Notes: generated by a model not told the origin, from the letters alone. A DNA stretch of 64,000 bases from Buxus sempervirens (GCA_947561395.2 OX387194.1:33056036-33120035); one strand, 5' to 3'; numbered from the stretch's first letter, positions 34,510-46,520 are shown. A program made the numbers and translations.

Positions 34510-36864
34510 TACATAAGCCGGTTCATAGCACAGCTCACTGCTATCTGTGAACCAATTTTCAAGCTTCTAAGAAAGAATAACCCGACAGTCTGGAATGACG
34601 ATTGCCAAGAAGCCTTTGACACAATAAAGGAGTATTTATTGAACCCACCTGTGTTAGTACCACCAACTCCAGGAAGACCACTGATTTTATACTTGTCAGT
34701 TTTGGAGATGTCAATGGGGTGTGTCTTGGGACAGCATGATGATACAGGTAGAAAGGAAAGGGCGATTTATTATCTAAGTAAAAAGTTCACAGAATATGAA
34801 GCAAAGTATTCTCCTTTGGAAAAGACTTGTTGTACTTTAGTGTGGGCAACTCAGAGACTAAGGCACTATTTCCTTAGTCACTCCACATTATTAATATCCC
34901 GAATGGATCCTTTGAAGTATTTATTTGAGAAATCGGCTTTAACTGGCAGAACAGCGAAGTGGCAGTTATTACTCTCTGAATTTGACCTCACCTATATCAC
35001 ACAGAAGGCCATTAAGGGTCAAGCCATTGTGGATCACTTAGCTGCACACCCTTTACCAAAACACCAACTCTTAAAGACCAACTTCCCTGATGAGGCAATC
35101 CTGTTTATTGAAGAAGAAGAAGGTGAAAGCTCTTGGCAAATCTTCTTTGATGGGGCCGCCAATATGAATGGAAATGGAATAGGGGCTGTTTTGATTAAGC
35201 CAGATGGGGCACACATCCCAATCGCAGTGAAGTTAAGGTTCCAATGCACAAATAATATAGCAGAGTATGAAGCATGCATAATTGGGTTGCAAGCTGCCTT
35301 AGACCATGAAGTAGAGGAACTTGACGTATATGGAGATTCGAGTCTTATCATCTTCGAAACAACTAGTGAATGGAAAACCAAGGATCACAAATTGATCCCC
35401 TATCACCAGTATTTGGAAGAAATAAGCACCAAGTTTACTCGAATTTCCTTCAATTATATGCCAAGGGCCAAAAACCAGTTTGCGGATGCTTTAGCTACAT
35501 TGGCTTCAATGGTCAGTATGCCAGAAGGTGTTGATATTATGCTACTAGAAATTGAAGTCAGGGATGAACCAGCTTATTGTCTTGTTCTAGAAGAAACACC
35601 AGAAGAAGAAGTACCATGGTTTCAAGACATTAAGAACTTCCTAAACGATCGGAGTTTGCCAGAAAATGTCACTTCTACAAAGAAAAGAATAATACAAAGG
35701 TTGGCAGGACAGTTCTTATTAAATGGTGGGCAGTTATACAAAATATCACACAACGATATCCTACTTAGATGTGTTGCCAAGACCAAATCAAAAAGGCTAA
35801 TTGATACGGTACATGGAGGAGTTTGTGGACTCCATATGAACGGGCACATGCTTGCTAAGAAGATTCTGCGATTGGGATATTACTGGTTGACTATGGAACA
35901 CGATTGCTATATACATGTCAAAAGGTGTCATTTATGCCAAGTATATGCTGATAACAAGAATGCACCTCCAAGTGCATTGCATAATATGACATCTCCATGG
36001 CCCTTCTCTATGTGGGGCATAGACGTCATTGGAATGATCTCTCCAAAGGCATCAAATGGACATAGATTTATACTTGTAGCAATCGATTATTTTACCAAGT
36101 GGGTAGAAGTGGCTTCGTATGCAAACATCACAAATAGTCATGTTCTTAAGTTTGTAAAGCACAGCATCATTTGTCGCTATGGTTTGCCAAGTGCTATAAT
36201 ATCAGACAATGCTTCGAACCTTAAGAATAAGGATATGAGGAAAATGTGTGAACAGTTTCAGATTACCCATCATAAGTCAGCTCCTTACAGACCAAAGATG
36301 AACGGGGCAGTGGAAGCAGCAAATAAGAACATAAAGACGATCATTCAGAAGATGGTAGTGAGTTTTAAAGATTGGCATGAAATGCTGCCACTCGCTCTAC
36401 ATGCTTACAGAACCTCGATTCGGACTTCTACAGGGGCAACCCCGTATTCCTTAGTATATGGGATGGAAGCAGTTTTACCAGTGGAAGTGGAAATACCTTC
36501 ACTAAGAGTGCTAATGGAAGCTGAATTAAAAGAAGCTGAATGGGTACAGTCAAGACATGATCAACTCAATTTAATAGAGGAAAAGCGGTTAAGAGCGCTG
36601 TGTCATGGCCAATTGTATCAGAAGAGAATGGCCAGGGCTTACAATAAGACGGTGAAGCCCAGAACGTTTCAAGAAAGAAATTTGGTATTGAAGAAAATTT
36701 TACCCTTTTTGGAAGACTCTCGTGGAAAATTTAAACCAAATTGGGAAGGACCTTATGTTGTCAAGAAGGTCCTATCAAGGGGTGCTCTCATCTTAACAGA
36801 AATGGATGGGAAAGATTTTCCTGAGCCAATTAACTCTGATGCAGTAAAGAGATATTTTCCTTGA
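34510..36864 (+). pseudogene. pol: Dual RNase H and integrase region of element A
   Basis: The frame continues from the reverse transcriptase through the TAG. The first RNase H is followed by an archaeal-type RNase H (FFDGAANMNGNG, AEYEACIIGLQAAL, YGDSSLI), the arrangement of the Tat lineage. The integrase has a zinc-binding HHCC part (HGGVCGLHMNGH, CHLCQ) and the catalytic D-D35E triad: GIDVIGM, SDNASN and GAVEAAN, with 35 residues between the last two acidic residues. The C terminus ends KRYFP. From 34639 the ORF is open for 741 codons. Apart from the upstream TAG the region looks intact. Confidence 0.93.
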
Positions 36865-37797
36865 ATGAATATTACTAAGAAATGATCTGAGGCCATATTT
36901 CCTTATTTCCTAAAATTTTCATCCCTAGTCAAGCCAATTTGAGCCTGTTCGTCTTCTTTGATAAACCTAAATCGGACTTACAGTCTTATACTAGGGCAAA
37001 GCCAATAGGGGCAAAAAAGGAGGAAAAAAAAAGAAAAAAAATAAAAAGAGAAAAAATAGGGGCAAATGAAAGCCAAATGCAAAAGAAGGGAAATGGGATT
37101 AAATACATCATGACTGTAAGTCCAGTTGACCTATTTTCACACTTGGAAAATTTTGAGCCTTTAATACCGTTTCTTTCATAAACCGAGCTTAGCCTTTGTT
37201 TCGTCATATTCTTAAGCCCTCGGTGATTTTAGTATATTCATTCAACTTTCAGAGTAGGATTAGTGATGACGGAATGCAGAAGCCGGCCCTAGTGAAAACC
37301 GTAATTGGCGCTAGGAGCAACAGGGGCAAAAAGAAAAAAAAGAAGAAAAAAAAAAGAAAAAGAAAAAAGAAAGAGAAGAATCAAAGGTTGAGTTGATCAT
37401 GTGGTCTAAGTTTGAAATCAACATGAGCATTGAAAATATAGCAGAATAGCAGGGTTAATCATGAAGGAAAAGCCATTAGGGGATGACTCTAAAGGTCGTA
37501 GGATAGACAGATTTGGTCTCTCCCTATTGATTGGGCCACCCTTTTCATTATGCAACCTGATTTTTAATTCCTTTAATTATATGTGATTAAGTGTTTTGGA
37601 TCAGTTTTCAAAAAAAAAAAAACTATACTTTGGCCAGTGATGAGAAATCAAATACTTTTTCATAAAACTTTTGTTTTTATAAGCATCTGAGAATTCTGAG
37701 GCCAATAATATAAAACCTATTTTGAATTAAATCTATTGTCTTTCCACTAGTGGAGTTTGCTTTTGTATAAAAGTATGAAAAAAAAGAATAAAAGAAT
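36865..37797. other. Spacer between pol and the antisense genes of element A
   Basis: No coding frame is seen. Purine-rich stretches (37010-37060, 37325-37380) and a run of A near 37608 occur. Sense and antisense transcripts converge here. Confidence 0.7.
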
Positions 37798-39558
37798 CTA
37801 AGCCCTATTCCCTAACTGCTCTTCAAGCTCCCTAATCCTAGCTGCCTGAGTTGCAATAATTCCAGAAGCTCCCTCTGCATCAGGGTCGCTCAAAAAGGAG
37901 ATGATCTCATCTGAAAGTGAATGCTTGATCTTCAGTGCCCTAAGGTCAGCCAGGGAATCTTGATATTTCTTCCGCATCGCTCGGACTTCAAAGCGACAAG
38001 CCTGTCTTTGTTCTTCAAGTTTCTCCTCCATGGCAATGCGGCAAGATCTCTGCTCTTCAAGTTGCCTCTCCAGATTAATACCATTTATCCTGAGCTCTTG
38101 TGCTTCTCGTACCCATATTTGTTGAAGCCGCTTGTGGGTGGCCCTTTCAAACTCCAGGATATCCTCATAAGAAGGGGGAAGAACTGCAGGAGGATCCCTT
38201 GGTACTGGGGCATGACTCTGCACCTGCTCTTTGATCCAGAATTGATAATCCTTCACATGGGACTCAGAAAAGACTGGACCCCGCAGAAAACGAACATAGG
38301 ACCACTCATTCATTAATTGAGCATTTAGCCCCATGGTGGCTGGTGTAAGTGGCCCAAAGAGCTTCTCATATCTAGTGGGGATCATAATCCCCTGGGTCGC
38401 TCTAAATTGCCGAAGAACCCTCAAAGGAAGATAAAGAACAGCAGATTTCAAGCCTGCTAGGACCAAAAAGTTCTTATCTCTGAAGCTGATCACTGTCTCT
38501 AGAGTGGGCTGATAAGTGCCAGGCCATCTCACTTGATCATCCTGGAGAGTACCCAAGAAAGTGAACCAGCCCTGCTTGCCGCCTTGGATGTTAGGACACC
38601 CCCTATTGCTCATCAAAACAGGAACTTTCAATCTTGGAAAGAAGCGGCTAGTTATCTCTTCAACCTGGCTAAGGTGGTCAAGCAACCAAAGCTGCAGAAA
38701 CAGGGAGTATTTCAATTTATTTTCAAAGCAAAGAAAAAAAAGAAAAAAGAAAAGAAAATAAAGAAAGAAAGAAAAAAAAGAAAAAGAAAAAAAAAGAAGA
38801 AAAGAAAAAAAGAAAAAAAAAGAAAAAGAGAAAAAAAATTTCTATGTTATTTTTCTTACCTGTAGGATAGGGGCACATGCAAGGAAGCGCTTCTTCTTCA
38901 TAAAATAGCAGTCAGTTAAAGCCTGGTATATCTCTGCTAAGATCATAGGGGCCAACCTCTCACGTTCCCTAACCTGACAGATAACTTAGATAAGAGCCAA
39001 GTCAACCTGGTCATCACCCTGTGGAAAAAGCAACTGATTGACCACTACCAGAGTCAAGGCATTAAACCTAGCATCCTTGTCTTCACTCCTTAGAAGTTTT
39101 TCAGTCAAAAAGGTCTTGGAAAAGGTCAATAGTGCATCAGAATTTCCTAAGTCCTTCTTCCCTATACCCAAGAAAGTGGAAGCCTCTTTTTTGTAACTAG
39201 GCTTTAGGGGTGGGTTCACAACTTTTTCAGAAAATCTTAGGCCAATGATGGTTTCAATTTCTTCTATGGTAGGAGTCATTTCTTTATCATCAAAGCGGAA
39301 GAGATTCAGTTCAGGTACCCAGTGTCCAATCAAAGCTTCAATGATTTCCCACTTAAAGGGAATTTTAGGGAGGTGTAGGATGTAGCCTAAGTGGATGGAA
39401 TCCCAGCGAATCTTCTCATCAAGGGTCATGGAGTTAACCCATCTATCATAGAAGGAGTCCACAATATTGTACCTGGTGAGATTAGGAGGTTTTGATCTAA
39501 CAGGTTGTCTTGCAGGAGAAGATTCACCTGTAGAAGAGAAAGGGGCGAGGGAAGCCAT
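37798..39558 (-). pseudogene. DUF7745-type antisense gene of element A
   Basis: Two exons on the minus strand (39558-38860, 38691-37798) flank a 168-nt intron. Exon lengths (699 and 894 nt) are the same as in element B. The product of 530 codons has the motif order WEIIEALIGHWVPELNLFRF, TPTIEEIETIIGLRF, LAPMILAEIYQAL, FLACAPILQ, LAGLKSAVLYLPLRVLRQF, then a long coiled coil (LERQLEEQRSCRIAMEEKLE). Exon 1 is broken by one TAA near 38987, where B has a Ser codon; exon 2 is open, unlike in B. Unequal decay in the two copies indicates that both derive from a coding gene. The intron survives because the gene is antisense to the genomic RNA and is not spliced from it. Function is unknown. Confidence 0.87.
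38692..38859 (-). other. Intron of the antisense DUF7745 gene
   Basis: On the minus strand it runs from GTAAGAAAAAT to CTGCAG and is almost wholly pyrimidine. The plus strand therefore reads as a polypurine Lys-Glu run that is not a gene. Confidence 0.8.
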
Positions 39559-39649
39559 GGAAGCACCAAAGGAGACAAGGAAAGCAGAAAACGGAAGGCT
39601 CAGGGAGTTTTCAAACTTTTAAAAGTGTCACAATGACGCTCCCCATGAG

Positions 39650-39657
39650 TTTATATA
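39650..39657 (-). promoter_or_regulatory. TATA box of the antisense DUF7745 gene
   Basis: CTATATAA on the minus strand, about 95 bp before the ATG, in the same context as in element B. Confidence 0.7.
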
Positions 39658-39667
39658 GAAAAAATCG

Positions 39668-39811
39668 TTAATGCAGTAAAATCCGTAAATAGAATACGGG
39701 CATATCGCGCCCGTATAAAGAATACGGACAAACTGTGACCGTGAAAACTTTACGGGCACAGTGCGCCCGTGTTCATACTACGGGCACGGGTTGCTCGTAG
39801 TCTAAGTACGG
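39668..39811. promoter_or_regulatory. CCGT-N9-ACGG array upstream of the antisense DUF7745 gene
   Basis: Five units at exact 28-bp spacing lie about 10 bp beyond the TATA box. It matches the array of element B in position and unit number, but the N9 spacers differ, while most half-sites are kept. Confidence 0.88.
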
Positions 39812-40025
39812 TTACTTCCGAAAAATGCAAAAAATTGGGCAGTTTCAATTTCTTTGTTTTCCTAAGCTTCACCTGTCCCTGTTTTAACATTCATCATAAA
39901 AACTGAAAAGAAAGAAAAAAAGAGCACAAATGAATGAAAACCAAACTTCTTTTATATATATATATAAATGAGTACATCACTTTTGTCAAAAATACAAATG
40001 TACATGAAGAATCCTAATCTACTGT

Positions 40026-42881
40026 CTATGCAGGTCCACCCCTACAGCCACGGCCTCGTCCTCCGCCCCGACCACGGCCTGAAGATTGCCTGCGCTCAAA
40101 GACATGCCGCACAATATTGCGGGCTGTGCTACGGGTCATCTTGCTCAAAATAGACTGGATATCATGCCACATATATAAAGGCACAAGGCCAGCAATGGGA
40201 TGATCAGGAGGAACGTACCCGGAAGTATCTACATATCCCGTAGACTCGGGATCAAAATCAGTACGGGAAGAATCCGCCGAAGGATTAGCAGTAGCAGGCG
40301 TCTCCTCTACAGCCTCCATAGCAGGACCAGCAGGAGCAGATGTCCCAGGCACATCAGCATCAGGACCAGGCTCTACAGGATCAGCTGTAGCCTCCTCCAT
40401 CACCACGGCCTCCACGGCAAGCTCTACCACAGCGGCATCCATAACCGACTCCATATCTACATCCGCAAATGCATCATGAGCAGTCTCAGCTACTGGGGCC
40501 GACTCTGGCACATCCTCAGCAGCAGGTGCAATATTAGCCTCGATCTCAGGCTCTGCTGCAGGTGCCTCTACCGGACTGGGAGAAGTCACAAACTCCATCC
40601 GTGCCACAGAAAATACCTCGCCACGAAGATGCAGGGGCACAGGTGAAGCAGGTGAATAAGGGCCGGCTGTGTCCTCCTGAAACTAAGAGAAGAAATTTCA
40701 GTCAGAACAAGACAAACTAATACGAGATGCTGAGTATGAGATGGACCCGCCTGGTCCTATGCATCAAATGGACCCTCCTGGCCCTGTGCTCTGGCTAGCT
40801 GCCCCCGGAGGTCTGAGATCGTGATATAAAGGGCGTCCCGCTCGGCAATCGCAGCATCTCGCTGGCGCTCTAGATCAGCATACCGAGACTGGATCTCTGC
40901 CAACTAAGCCTCCCGAAATAGAAAAGGAGGAGTCAAAAAATGCCGAGTTCAAATGAAATGAAAATAGAATATCACAAAGGGAGAAAGCATACCGTCGTAT
41001 CATAGGCCCTAATCACTACCCCTCCTATCTCTGTGACTCCACCACGGACAGGCATAGGTGGCATGAGGCACCCAACTGAAGCTCGCCTGAACCAGGCATC
41101 ATAGTCACCCACCTCTAATAATGTCTCTGCCTCAGTCCACTCTAGGAACTGGGCAAGATCAACAGGCATAGGAGGAAAGGAGGGGGTAGTATCTGGAGGA
41201 ATGGCAGGAATCCGCGGCTCTCCCACATGCTGAAAGAAGAAGCGCTCGCCGCAATACCAGATGCTGCCCATCTGACCAATAAAGAACTGATATCTCTGAC
41301 GTCTCTGGTCAGGGGCAAAAGCATCATCTCTGGCCGCATATAGGGCCAACACCTCATGAATGTCCTCCATCCTGGGGACGAGCAGCTGAAAAATAGAAAA
41401 AAAAAAGATATTAGACATATGATTCAGGAGAAGAAAAAGAAAAGAAAAAAGAAGAGAGAAGAAGAAGTTAAGTAGATTACCTCAGACCGGTACAGACTGT
41501 CCAGATGGGCCCGGGCGGACCTAGGACGACTCTTTTCAGAGTCGTGCTCCACATGACACCATCTACGTGCCATGGGATACGTCTCCTCAGACATCGTAGA
41601 GGTAGGACGGAAATAGGGTATATAAACCCTAGCAAAGAACTGCAGAAAGAAGAAAAAAGATCAGAAGAATAGAAAAAGGAAAAAAAAAAAGAGAAGAAAG
41701 AAAGAGAAAGAAAAAGAGAAATAATTGTTTCACCTGCAGGAAGGGCCAGAAGAATCTGCACCCAACCCCAGCTCCTCTGGAAGTAGAGAGGTTGCTCACT
41801 GACCGGCGCAGGCCAGCCAAAATGGTACCAAAAATGAGCGGGCCCCATGCATACCTCCTCGCTCGCTGCAAGTCTCCCAATAAACTCAGAAAATGAGGAC
41901 TAACTAAAGTCGTGTCCTCTAGGAAGAAGCAGGATCCCATCATATACAGAAAAAGAAATCGAAAGGCATACGGGAAAACTGGATCACCGGCGGCAAGCTG
42001 GCCAAACTGCCTCATCCGGAAAGTCTCTCTCAACCATATCAGAGACAATCTCGCTCTCCCTCTATCCCATGCCTCAGGAGGCAGCACAATATATCCAAGG
42101 TAAGCGGCGATCTCCTCGGCATCTGGCATCACCATCTCAGGAATAATATCACCGGTCATCCTAATCCCGGTGATAAGGGTGAAGTCAGAAGGCCGGATCC
42201 CGATCTCGACATCTGGGAAGTGGAAGCTCAAAGTCTCCGGGAAGAATCTCTCGAGCAGTGCAGCAATGAGGGCCCGATCCATGCGCACGTCCGGAATAGT
42301 AATAAATAGGCCAAAGCCATATAAGCCTAGCTCCCGGCGGTAAGCTGAACTGCAAGCTCCCAAGAATCTAATGAAGCTGGCCCAGCTCACTCTAAAATGG
42401 GACATCGGATACTCCAAAGGGATATCCGCCCTAATGCACGTTGAGGGATGAGTCCTCAAGCTATGCAAGAGGTCGGTATCCCTAATCTAGGCAGCCACCT
42501 CCTCAGAAACCTCAACTCTGGTCCTGGCCTCATCTCTACCACGGCCTCCTCTACGGCCCTCATCATGGCCTCTGTCTCTGTCTCCACCTCGGCGCCTGCT
42601 ACGGCTCCTGTCAAGGCCTGAAGCCTCAACTGCCGGCTAAGGAAATAATTGGAGAGAAGAAGGAATCAGGATGTATTTTATGAAAGAATATTGAATTCAG
42701 AAGAGTTAGAGAATACCTATGGGGTCGCCTCACGCGAATCCCCAGAAGGAAGATCTGGGATATCTGAATCCGAATCCCTCTCGGCTCTCGAAGACGAGAC
42801 CACATCAGCAGGATCACGCCTAACCCTCGAAGAGGAAGGCTCATCTGCAGGATCCCTGGAAGATGATCGAAGGCGGGCCAT
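40026..42881 (-). pseudogene. Antisense plant mobile domain (PMD) gene with RGG tail
   Basis: Predicted exons on the minus strand: 42881-42717, 42636-41734, 41639-41481, 41385-40993, 40903 to about 40740, 40682-40026, all with GT-AG-type borders except the fifth donor, which is unclear. The second and third exons hold the PMD (Pfam PF10536-like) order: ALIAALLERFFPETLSFHFP, GIRPSDFTLITGIRM, ARLSLIWLRETF, FLFLYMMGSCFF, LGDLQRARRYAWGPLIFGTI. The fourth exon has QFFIGQMGSIWYCGERFF; the fifth is a short coiled coil (LERQRDAAIAERDAL). The last is acidic, Ala/Pro/Glu-rich, and ends SSGRGRGGGRGRGCRGG. Total length is about 800 residues. Stops: TAG at the end of exon 1 (Glu in B), TAG near 42487, TAG near 40757. 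PMD proteins in plants (e.g. MAIL/MAIN) act in silencing-related pathways and also occur in transposons; its role here is inferred only. Confidence 0.8.
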
Positions 42882-42892
42882 CTACGGTTCAA

Positions 42893-44230
42893 ATCAGGGA
42901 GATGTTAATTATTCTTGTTAAAATTTTTATTGTTTGATTATTATTCTAACCAAGTTTAATTGATTGGCAGGAAAAAGGAAAAATGGAGAACGGAAGAAAG
43001 TGATTCAAAAACTCCCGATCAAAATCAGAAATCAACTAAGGAGTTTATTTTTGTTGAGAAATTTTATTGTTCTTTGCTTTAATGAATAGGAAGTTCAGGT
43101 TTCTTGTATATGAAAAAAAAAAAAGAAGAGAAGAAAAAAAAAATTATGTATATTGATCTTAATTTTCTCTTTTGGGATTTTCTATAAAGACCTAACCATT
43201 CAACTTTATTTGGTTTCAAGATAGAAGTTTAAGTCTATTTGCATGGATATTGGAATTGCAGAGCCGGAAAGCCATTATTCATCTCAAGATAAGGGACTTC
43301 AATAAGAGGCTGGCCATTCGAAGACAAGAACCTCAGAATTTCAGTCAAGAATCAGAAAAATTGCAAATAACAGTTCAGAGGTGTCAATTAACAAGGAAAA
43401 TGCAAAGAGTAGTAAGTAAACCAGTTATCAGCTCAAAAACAGAAAATCTGTGACTTGAGATAATCATCTCTAATTCAAGGAGCAGAAGAAATAAAAGTGT
43501 CATTCAGGACATATCATTCACAAGGAAAAGCAGCATATTACAATGATGAACAAACCAATGTTGGGGAGTTTAATCATTCCAGAATTCAAGAGCATAGAAA
43601 TAGTGAATCAAATCAGACCAATGTAGACAAAGTAAGCATTTGGTTTAATCAAGAGCAAAAAAAAAAAAAAATTGGATTTTACTGTCACATGTATTGCTCA
43701 TAAGAGAAGTTTACAGAAATTTTGGCCAAGCAGAAAAATCACATGAGGAGTAAATCAGGCCAAGCAAAGATTCAGGTCTAAGAAACAAATCAGAAAATTT
43801 TTTTTTGGGTCGAATGCATATCTCCCAACAGTGAACATGGAATTGGGGATTATTCTCAAACCATAAACAGTCAAACTCATGCATGAACCAGACTTGATGC
43901 TATTACTGTTTGTGCCCAATAGAAGAGAGGTTCGATCACCTACCTATTTAGACCGAAATATGAAATTTTGTTAAACCTCAAGGAGTGCTCACGACCGTTT
44001 GGGGATGATTCGAAGCACACTCAAAAACCTAATCACACTCACGGCAGTGGAAGAAGAAGCAATGAATCCCCAGAGGAATCGGTCGTCGCCGGATCACCGG
44101 AATGAACAGTGGTCGCCGGCGAAGTCGTGTGAGGCGTCAGAGAGTTGGAGAAGAAGAGGAAGGACCGGAGAAGAGAGTGCGGTCGCAGAGAAATTAGGGT
44201 GAAATGCGAGCAAGAAGAGAAGAAGTCGCG
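42893..44230 (-). other. Leader and untranslated intron of the antisense PMD gene
   Basis: An acceptor CCGTAG abuts the ATG at 42881, as in element B. Pyrimidine-rich leader sequence lies near 44000-44230 on the minus strand. No coding frame was seen between. Confidence 0.5.
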
Positions 44231-44250
44231 GTCGCGGTATTAAGAAGAGA

Positions 44251-44355
44251 GTAAAATCCGTAAACTCAGTACGGGCTTCAGGTGACCGTGGAAGTAATAC
44301 GGTCTGGCACGCCCGCGATCAAAATACGAGCCGAATCAGTCCGTAATGAAAATAC
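44251..44355. promoter_or_regulatory. CCGT-N9-ACGG array upstream of the antisense PMD gene
   Basis: Four units at spacings of 28, 27 and 28 bp; two half-sites are imperfect. It corresponds to 8407-8507 in element B. Confidence 0.85.
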
Positions 44356-44690
44356 GGGCAAAGCCAAAAAAGCATATTTTTATTATTTTCTCCACATTTT
44401 TCAAGAGATTAATATTTATATTAGTTGTAAGTTGCAAGGATTGCCACCATACCCACTTTTGTTTAAAAATTTTGACTCAAATCTCACTTCATAGCCACGA
44501 GTGCTCAGTGAGAGGAGAGGGGAGGATTTGGGCCTTAAGCTGAGGGATTTTTTAGCAAATCTTCCAAAATAAATTCTTTTTATAAAATCATCCATTTAGT
44601 CCTTACAAAGTGCAATTGATTAGACAAAAATCTCAGAAAGTGCAATTGGTGGGTCTTTTTGCTCTCTGCTTGTAATTGGTTCCAATTACC

Positions 44691-44707
44691 AGCAAAGAGG
44701 GGGCAGC
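44691..44707 (+). other. Polypurine tract of element A
   Basis: AGCAAAGAGGGGGCAGC directly precedes the 3' LTR. Confidence 0.88.
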
Positions 44708-46520
44708 TGTAGACACCCCAAATTGTACTATAAAATGAGAAAATAGTAAAAACATGTAATTAGAGCTTAAATTAAGTCAAAAATGCATAAAAATTGACTA
44801 AACAGGCTTTGCCCGTATTTCATTCACGGGCCGGTCGCGCCCGAAATATCTTTACGGTCAGGCGCGCCCGTGATCTAAATACGGGCACCATTGAACCGTA
44901 AATCATTTACGGTCTCTAAAGACTCGTGCGAGTTTTATTCTTATCTCGATTTCCGAGCTTTATCTTTAGTCCAATATCCCTTTAAATGAGCGAATTATGT
45001 CTTTTATTCGCTGAAGCCACCTTAGTTGGCTATGGATGGGCATTATCTCCAACTTTCACTCTATCCTGAGGGTCAGGATATATCCTTCTGGACCAACCAT
45101 GCCCCTGTGCTTGCCTATAAATAGAGGTGGGATTCTTAGGCTAAGGGCCACGAAATTTTGAAATCCAAGGAACTCCAAGAGAAGAGAAGAACCCCTGCTG
45201 CCTTGCCTGCTCAATCCAGGTAAGTCCCTTTACCCTTTTATTTTTCTGTCTTCAATTCTAGAAGTAATAGGATTTTCTCCATTGCTGTAGAATAAGGCCA
45301 TCTTTTTTATCTCTTATTACCAAACTTGTCTCTAAGTACCTCAAGAGTCTCTCTAGCCGTAAAACATGAAGAGAGAGCTAGGGGAAAAGAGAACAGGTGG
45401 ATCCCTAGAATAGAACCCCATATTTGTTTTTTCCTTTTTTTTTTCTAGAATAAAGCCTTTGATTGTGTTTGTGTAACCAAACCTATCTCTAAGTACCTCA
45501 AGAGTCTCTCTAGCAATAAAACGTGAAGAGAGAGCTAGGGGAAACGAGAACAAGTGGATCCGTAGGGTAGACCCGCATGTGCTCAAATCTGTGAGATATG
45601 GCTGCTTTTGATATCATGATCATGTTTTAATGGTTTTTATTTTATATCTGAATGAATCATGTGAATCTATGATGTTTATAGCATGAGATCCCCTCTTTTT
45701 TATAAAATTTGGATTTTTCACCACTTTTGCACCTACAGCACTGTTTTCGTGATTTTTGTGATTTTAGGCTAAGATCTTAGATCTATCATGATCAATATGG
45801 TAGATCTGAATCTAAAAGCCTGAAAGTAAATTCTAGGGTTTCATGATATGGTCTTTGAGTCGTTTTTCACTTTTGAGAGAAGACCCTACGGTCTCAGTTC
45901 TCCTCTTTTGATGTTCTTCATCAACGTGGGTATTTTTGGTTTTGATTTCTTGATTTAATGTGAAATTTGGGCTATATCTATGTCCTGGACTATTCAAGTT
46001 CAATTTTGAAATATTGTATAAAAATCATATTTTTCTAGATTTCTAGAATTTACTTGAAGCCAGATTTTTGGATTTTTCACTTTAAATTGATTTTATTTGA
46101 TTTTATCTCAATTTTGTTTTGATCATGAAACCCTAGGAATGGTATGATCATATTTGAAAGTTCTAGATCAATCAAACTATTCATATGAAAAAACCATACA
46201 ATTTTGTCTTTTTTGTGATTTTTGGTGATTTTTATAGCAAGCTTTTTCCTTTATTTTTAACATGAACAAATACCTGGCAACCACCTTGTGTGGATGAATA
46301 GGGGTGCCTAACACTTTCCCCTGTTCATAACCTAATCCCCTTACCCATCTCTGGTTGTTTTTTTAGGAGGGATATTTTTACCCTAAAATTTTCCTTTTGA
46401 GCTTATTTGATATTTTGGTGTCCATTCACACCTAAATTGAATGGTGGCGACTCTGTGTTTTTAATTAATCCCGCGTGATGATTTAGGAAGTCATTAGATT
46501 GATTTTTCCCATATCTCACA
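44708..46520 (+). repeat. 3' LTR of element A
   Basis: 1813 bp, TGTAGACACC to CTCACA, uninterrupted. It has a better preserved CCGT-N9-ACGG array (44811-44914), a TATA box at 45115-45127 and the two internal direct repeats. Confidence 0.94.
44811..44914. promoter_or_regulatory. CCGT-N9-ACGG array in the 3' LTR of element A
   Basis: Four units, spaced 28, 27 and 28 bp. The third is a perfect GCCCGT-N9-ACGGGC and the fourth ACCGT-N9-ACGGT. Confidence 0.88.

Larger units (their letters stand above)
21992..46520 (+). mobile_element. Ogre/Tat LTR retrotransposon A, structurally complete
   Basis: The 24529-bp element is flanked by GGTAT (21987-21991 and 46521-46525). LTRs start TGTAGACACC and end CTCACA. 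Order: 5' LTR, primer site, leader with tandem array, gag-pro-RT-RNase H-aRNase H-integrase on the plus strand, two spliced genes on the minus strand, polypurine tract, 3' LTR. Removing the nested solo LTR leaves 21.15 kb, in the Ogre size range. The gag-pol region lies in one frame apart from one frameshift and four TAG stops, so it is no longer autonomous. The two LTRs differ at scattered sites, mostly transitions. Confidence 0.94.

Noticed and set aside
40200-40646. Arg/Ser/His-rich frame on the plus strand
   Set aside because: It is a shadow of the last exon of the antisense PMD gene, which has the expected acidic Ala/Pro/Glu composition and matches the splice pattern.
43999-44202. Short frame near the antisense PMD leader
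   Set aside because: It lies on the opposite strand of the untranslated leader and lacks a counterpart in element B.
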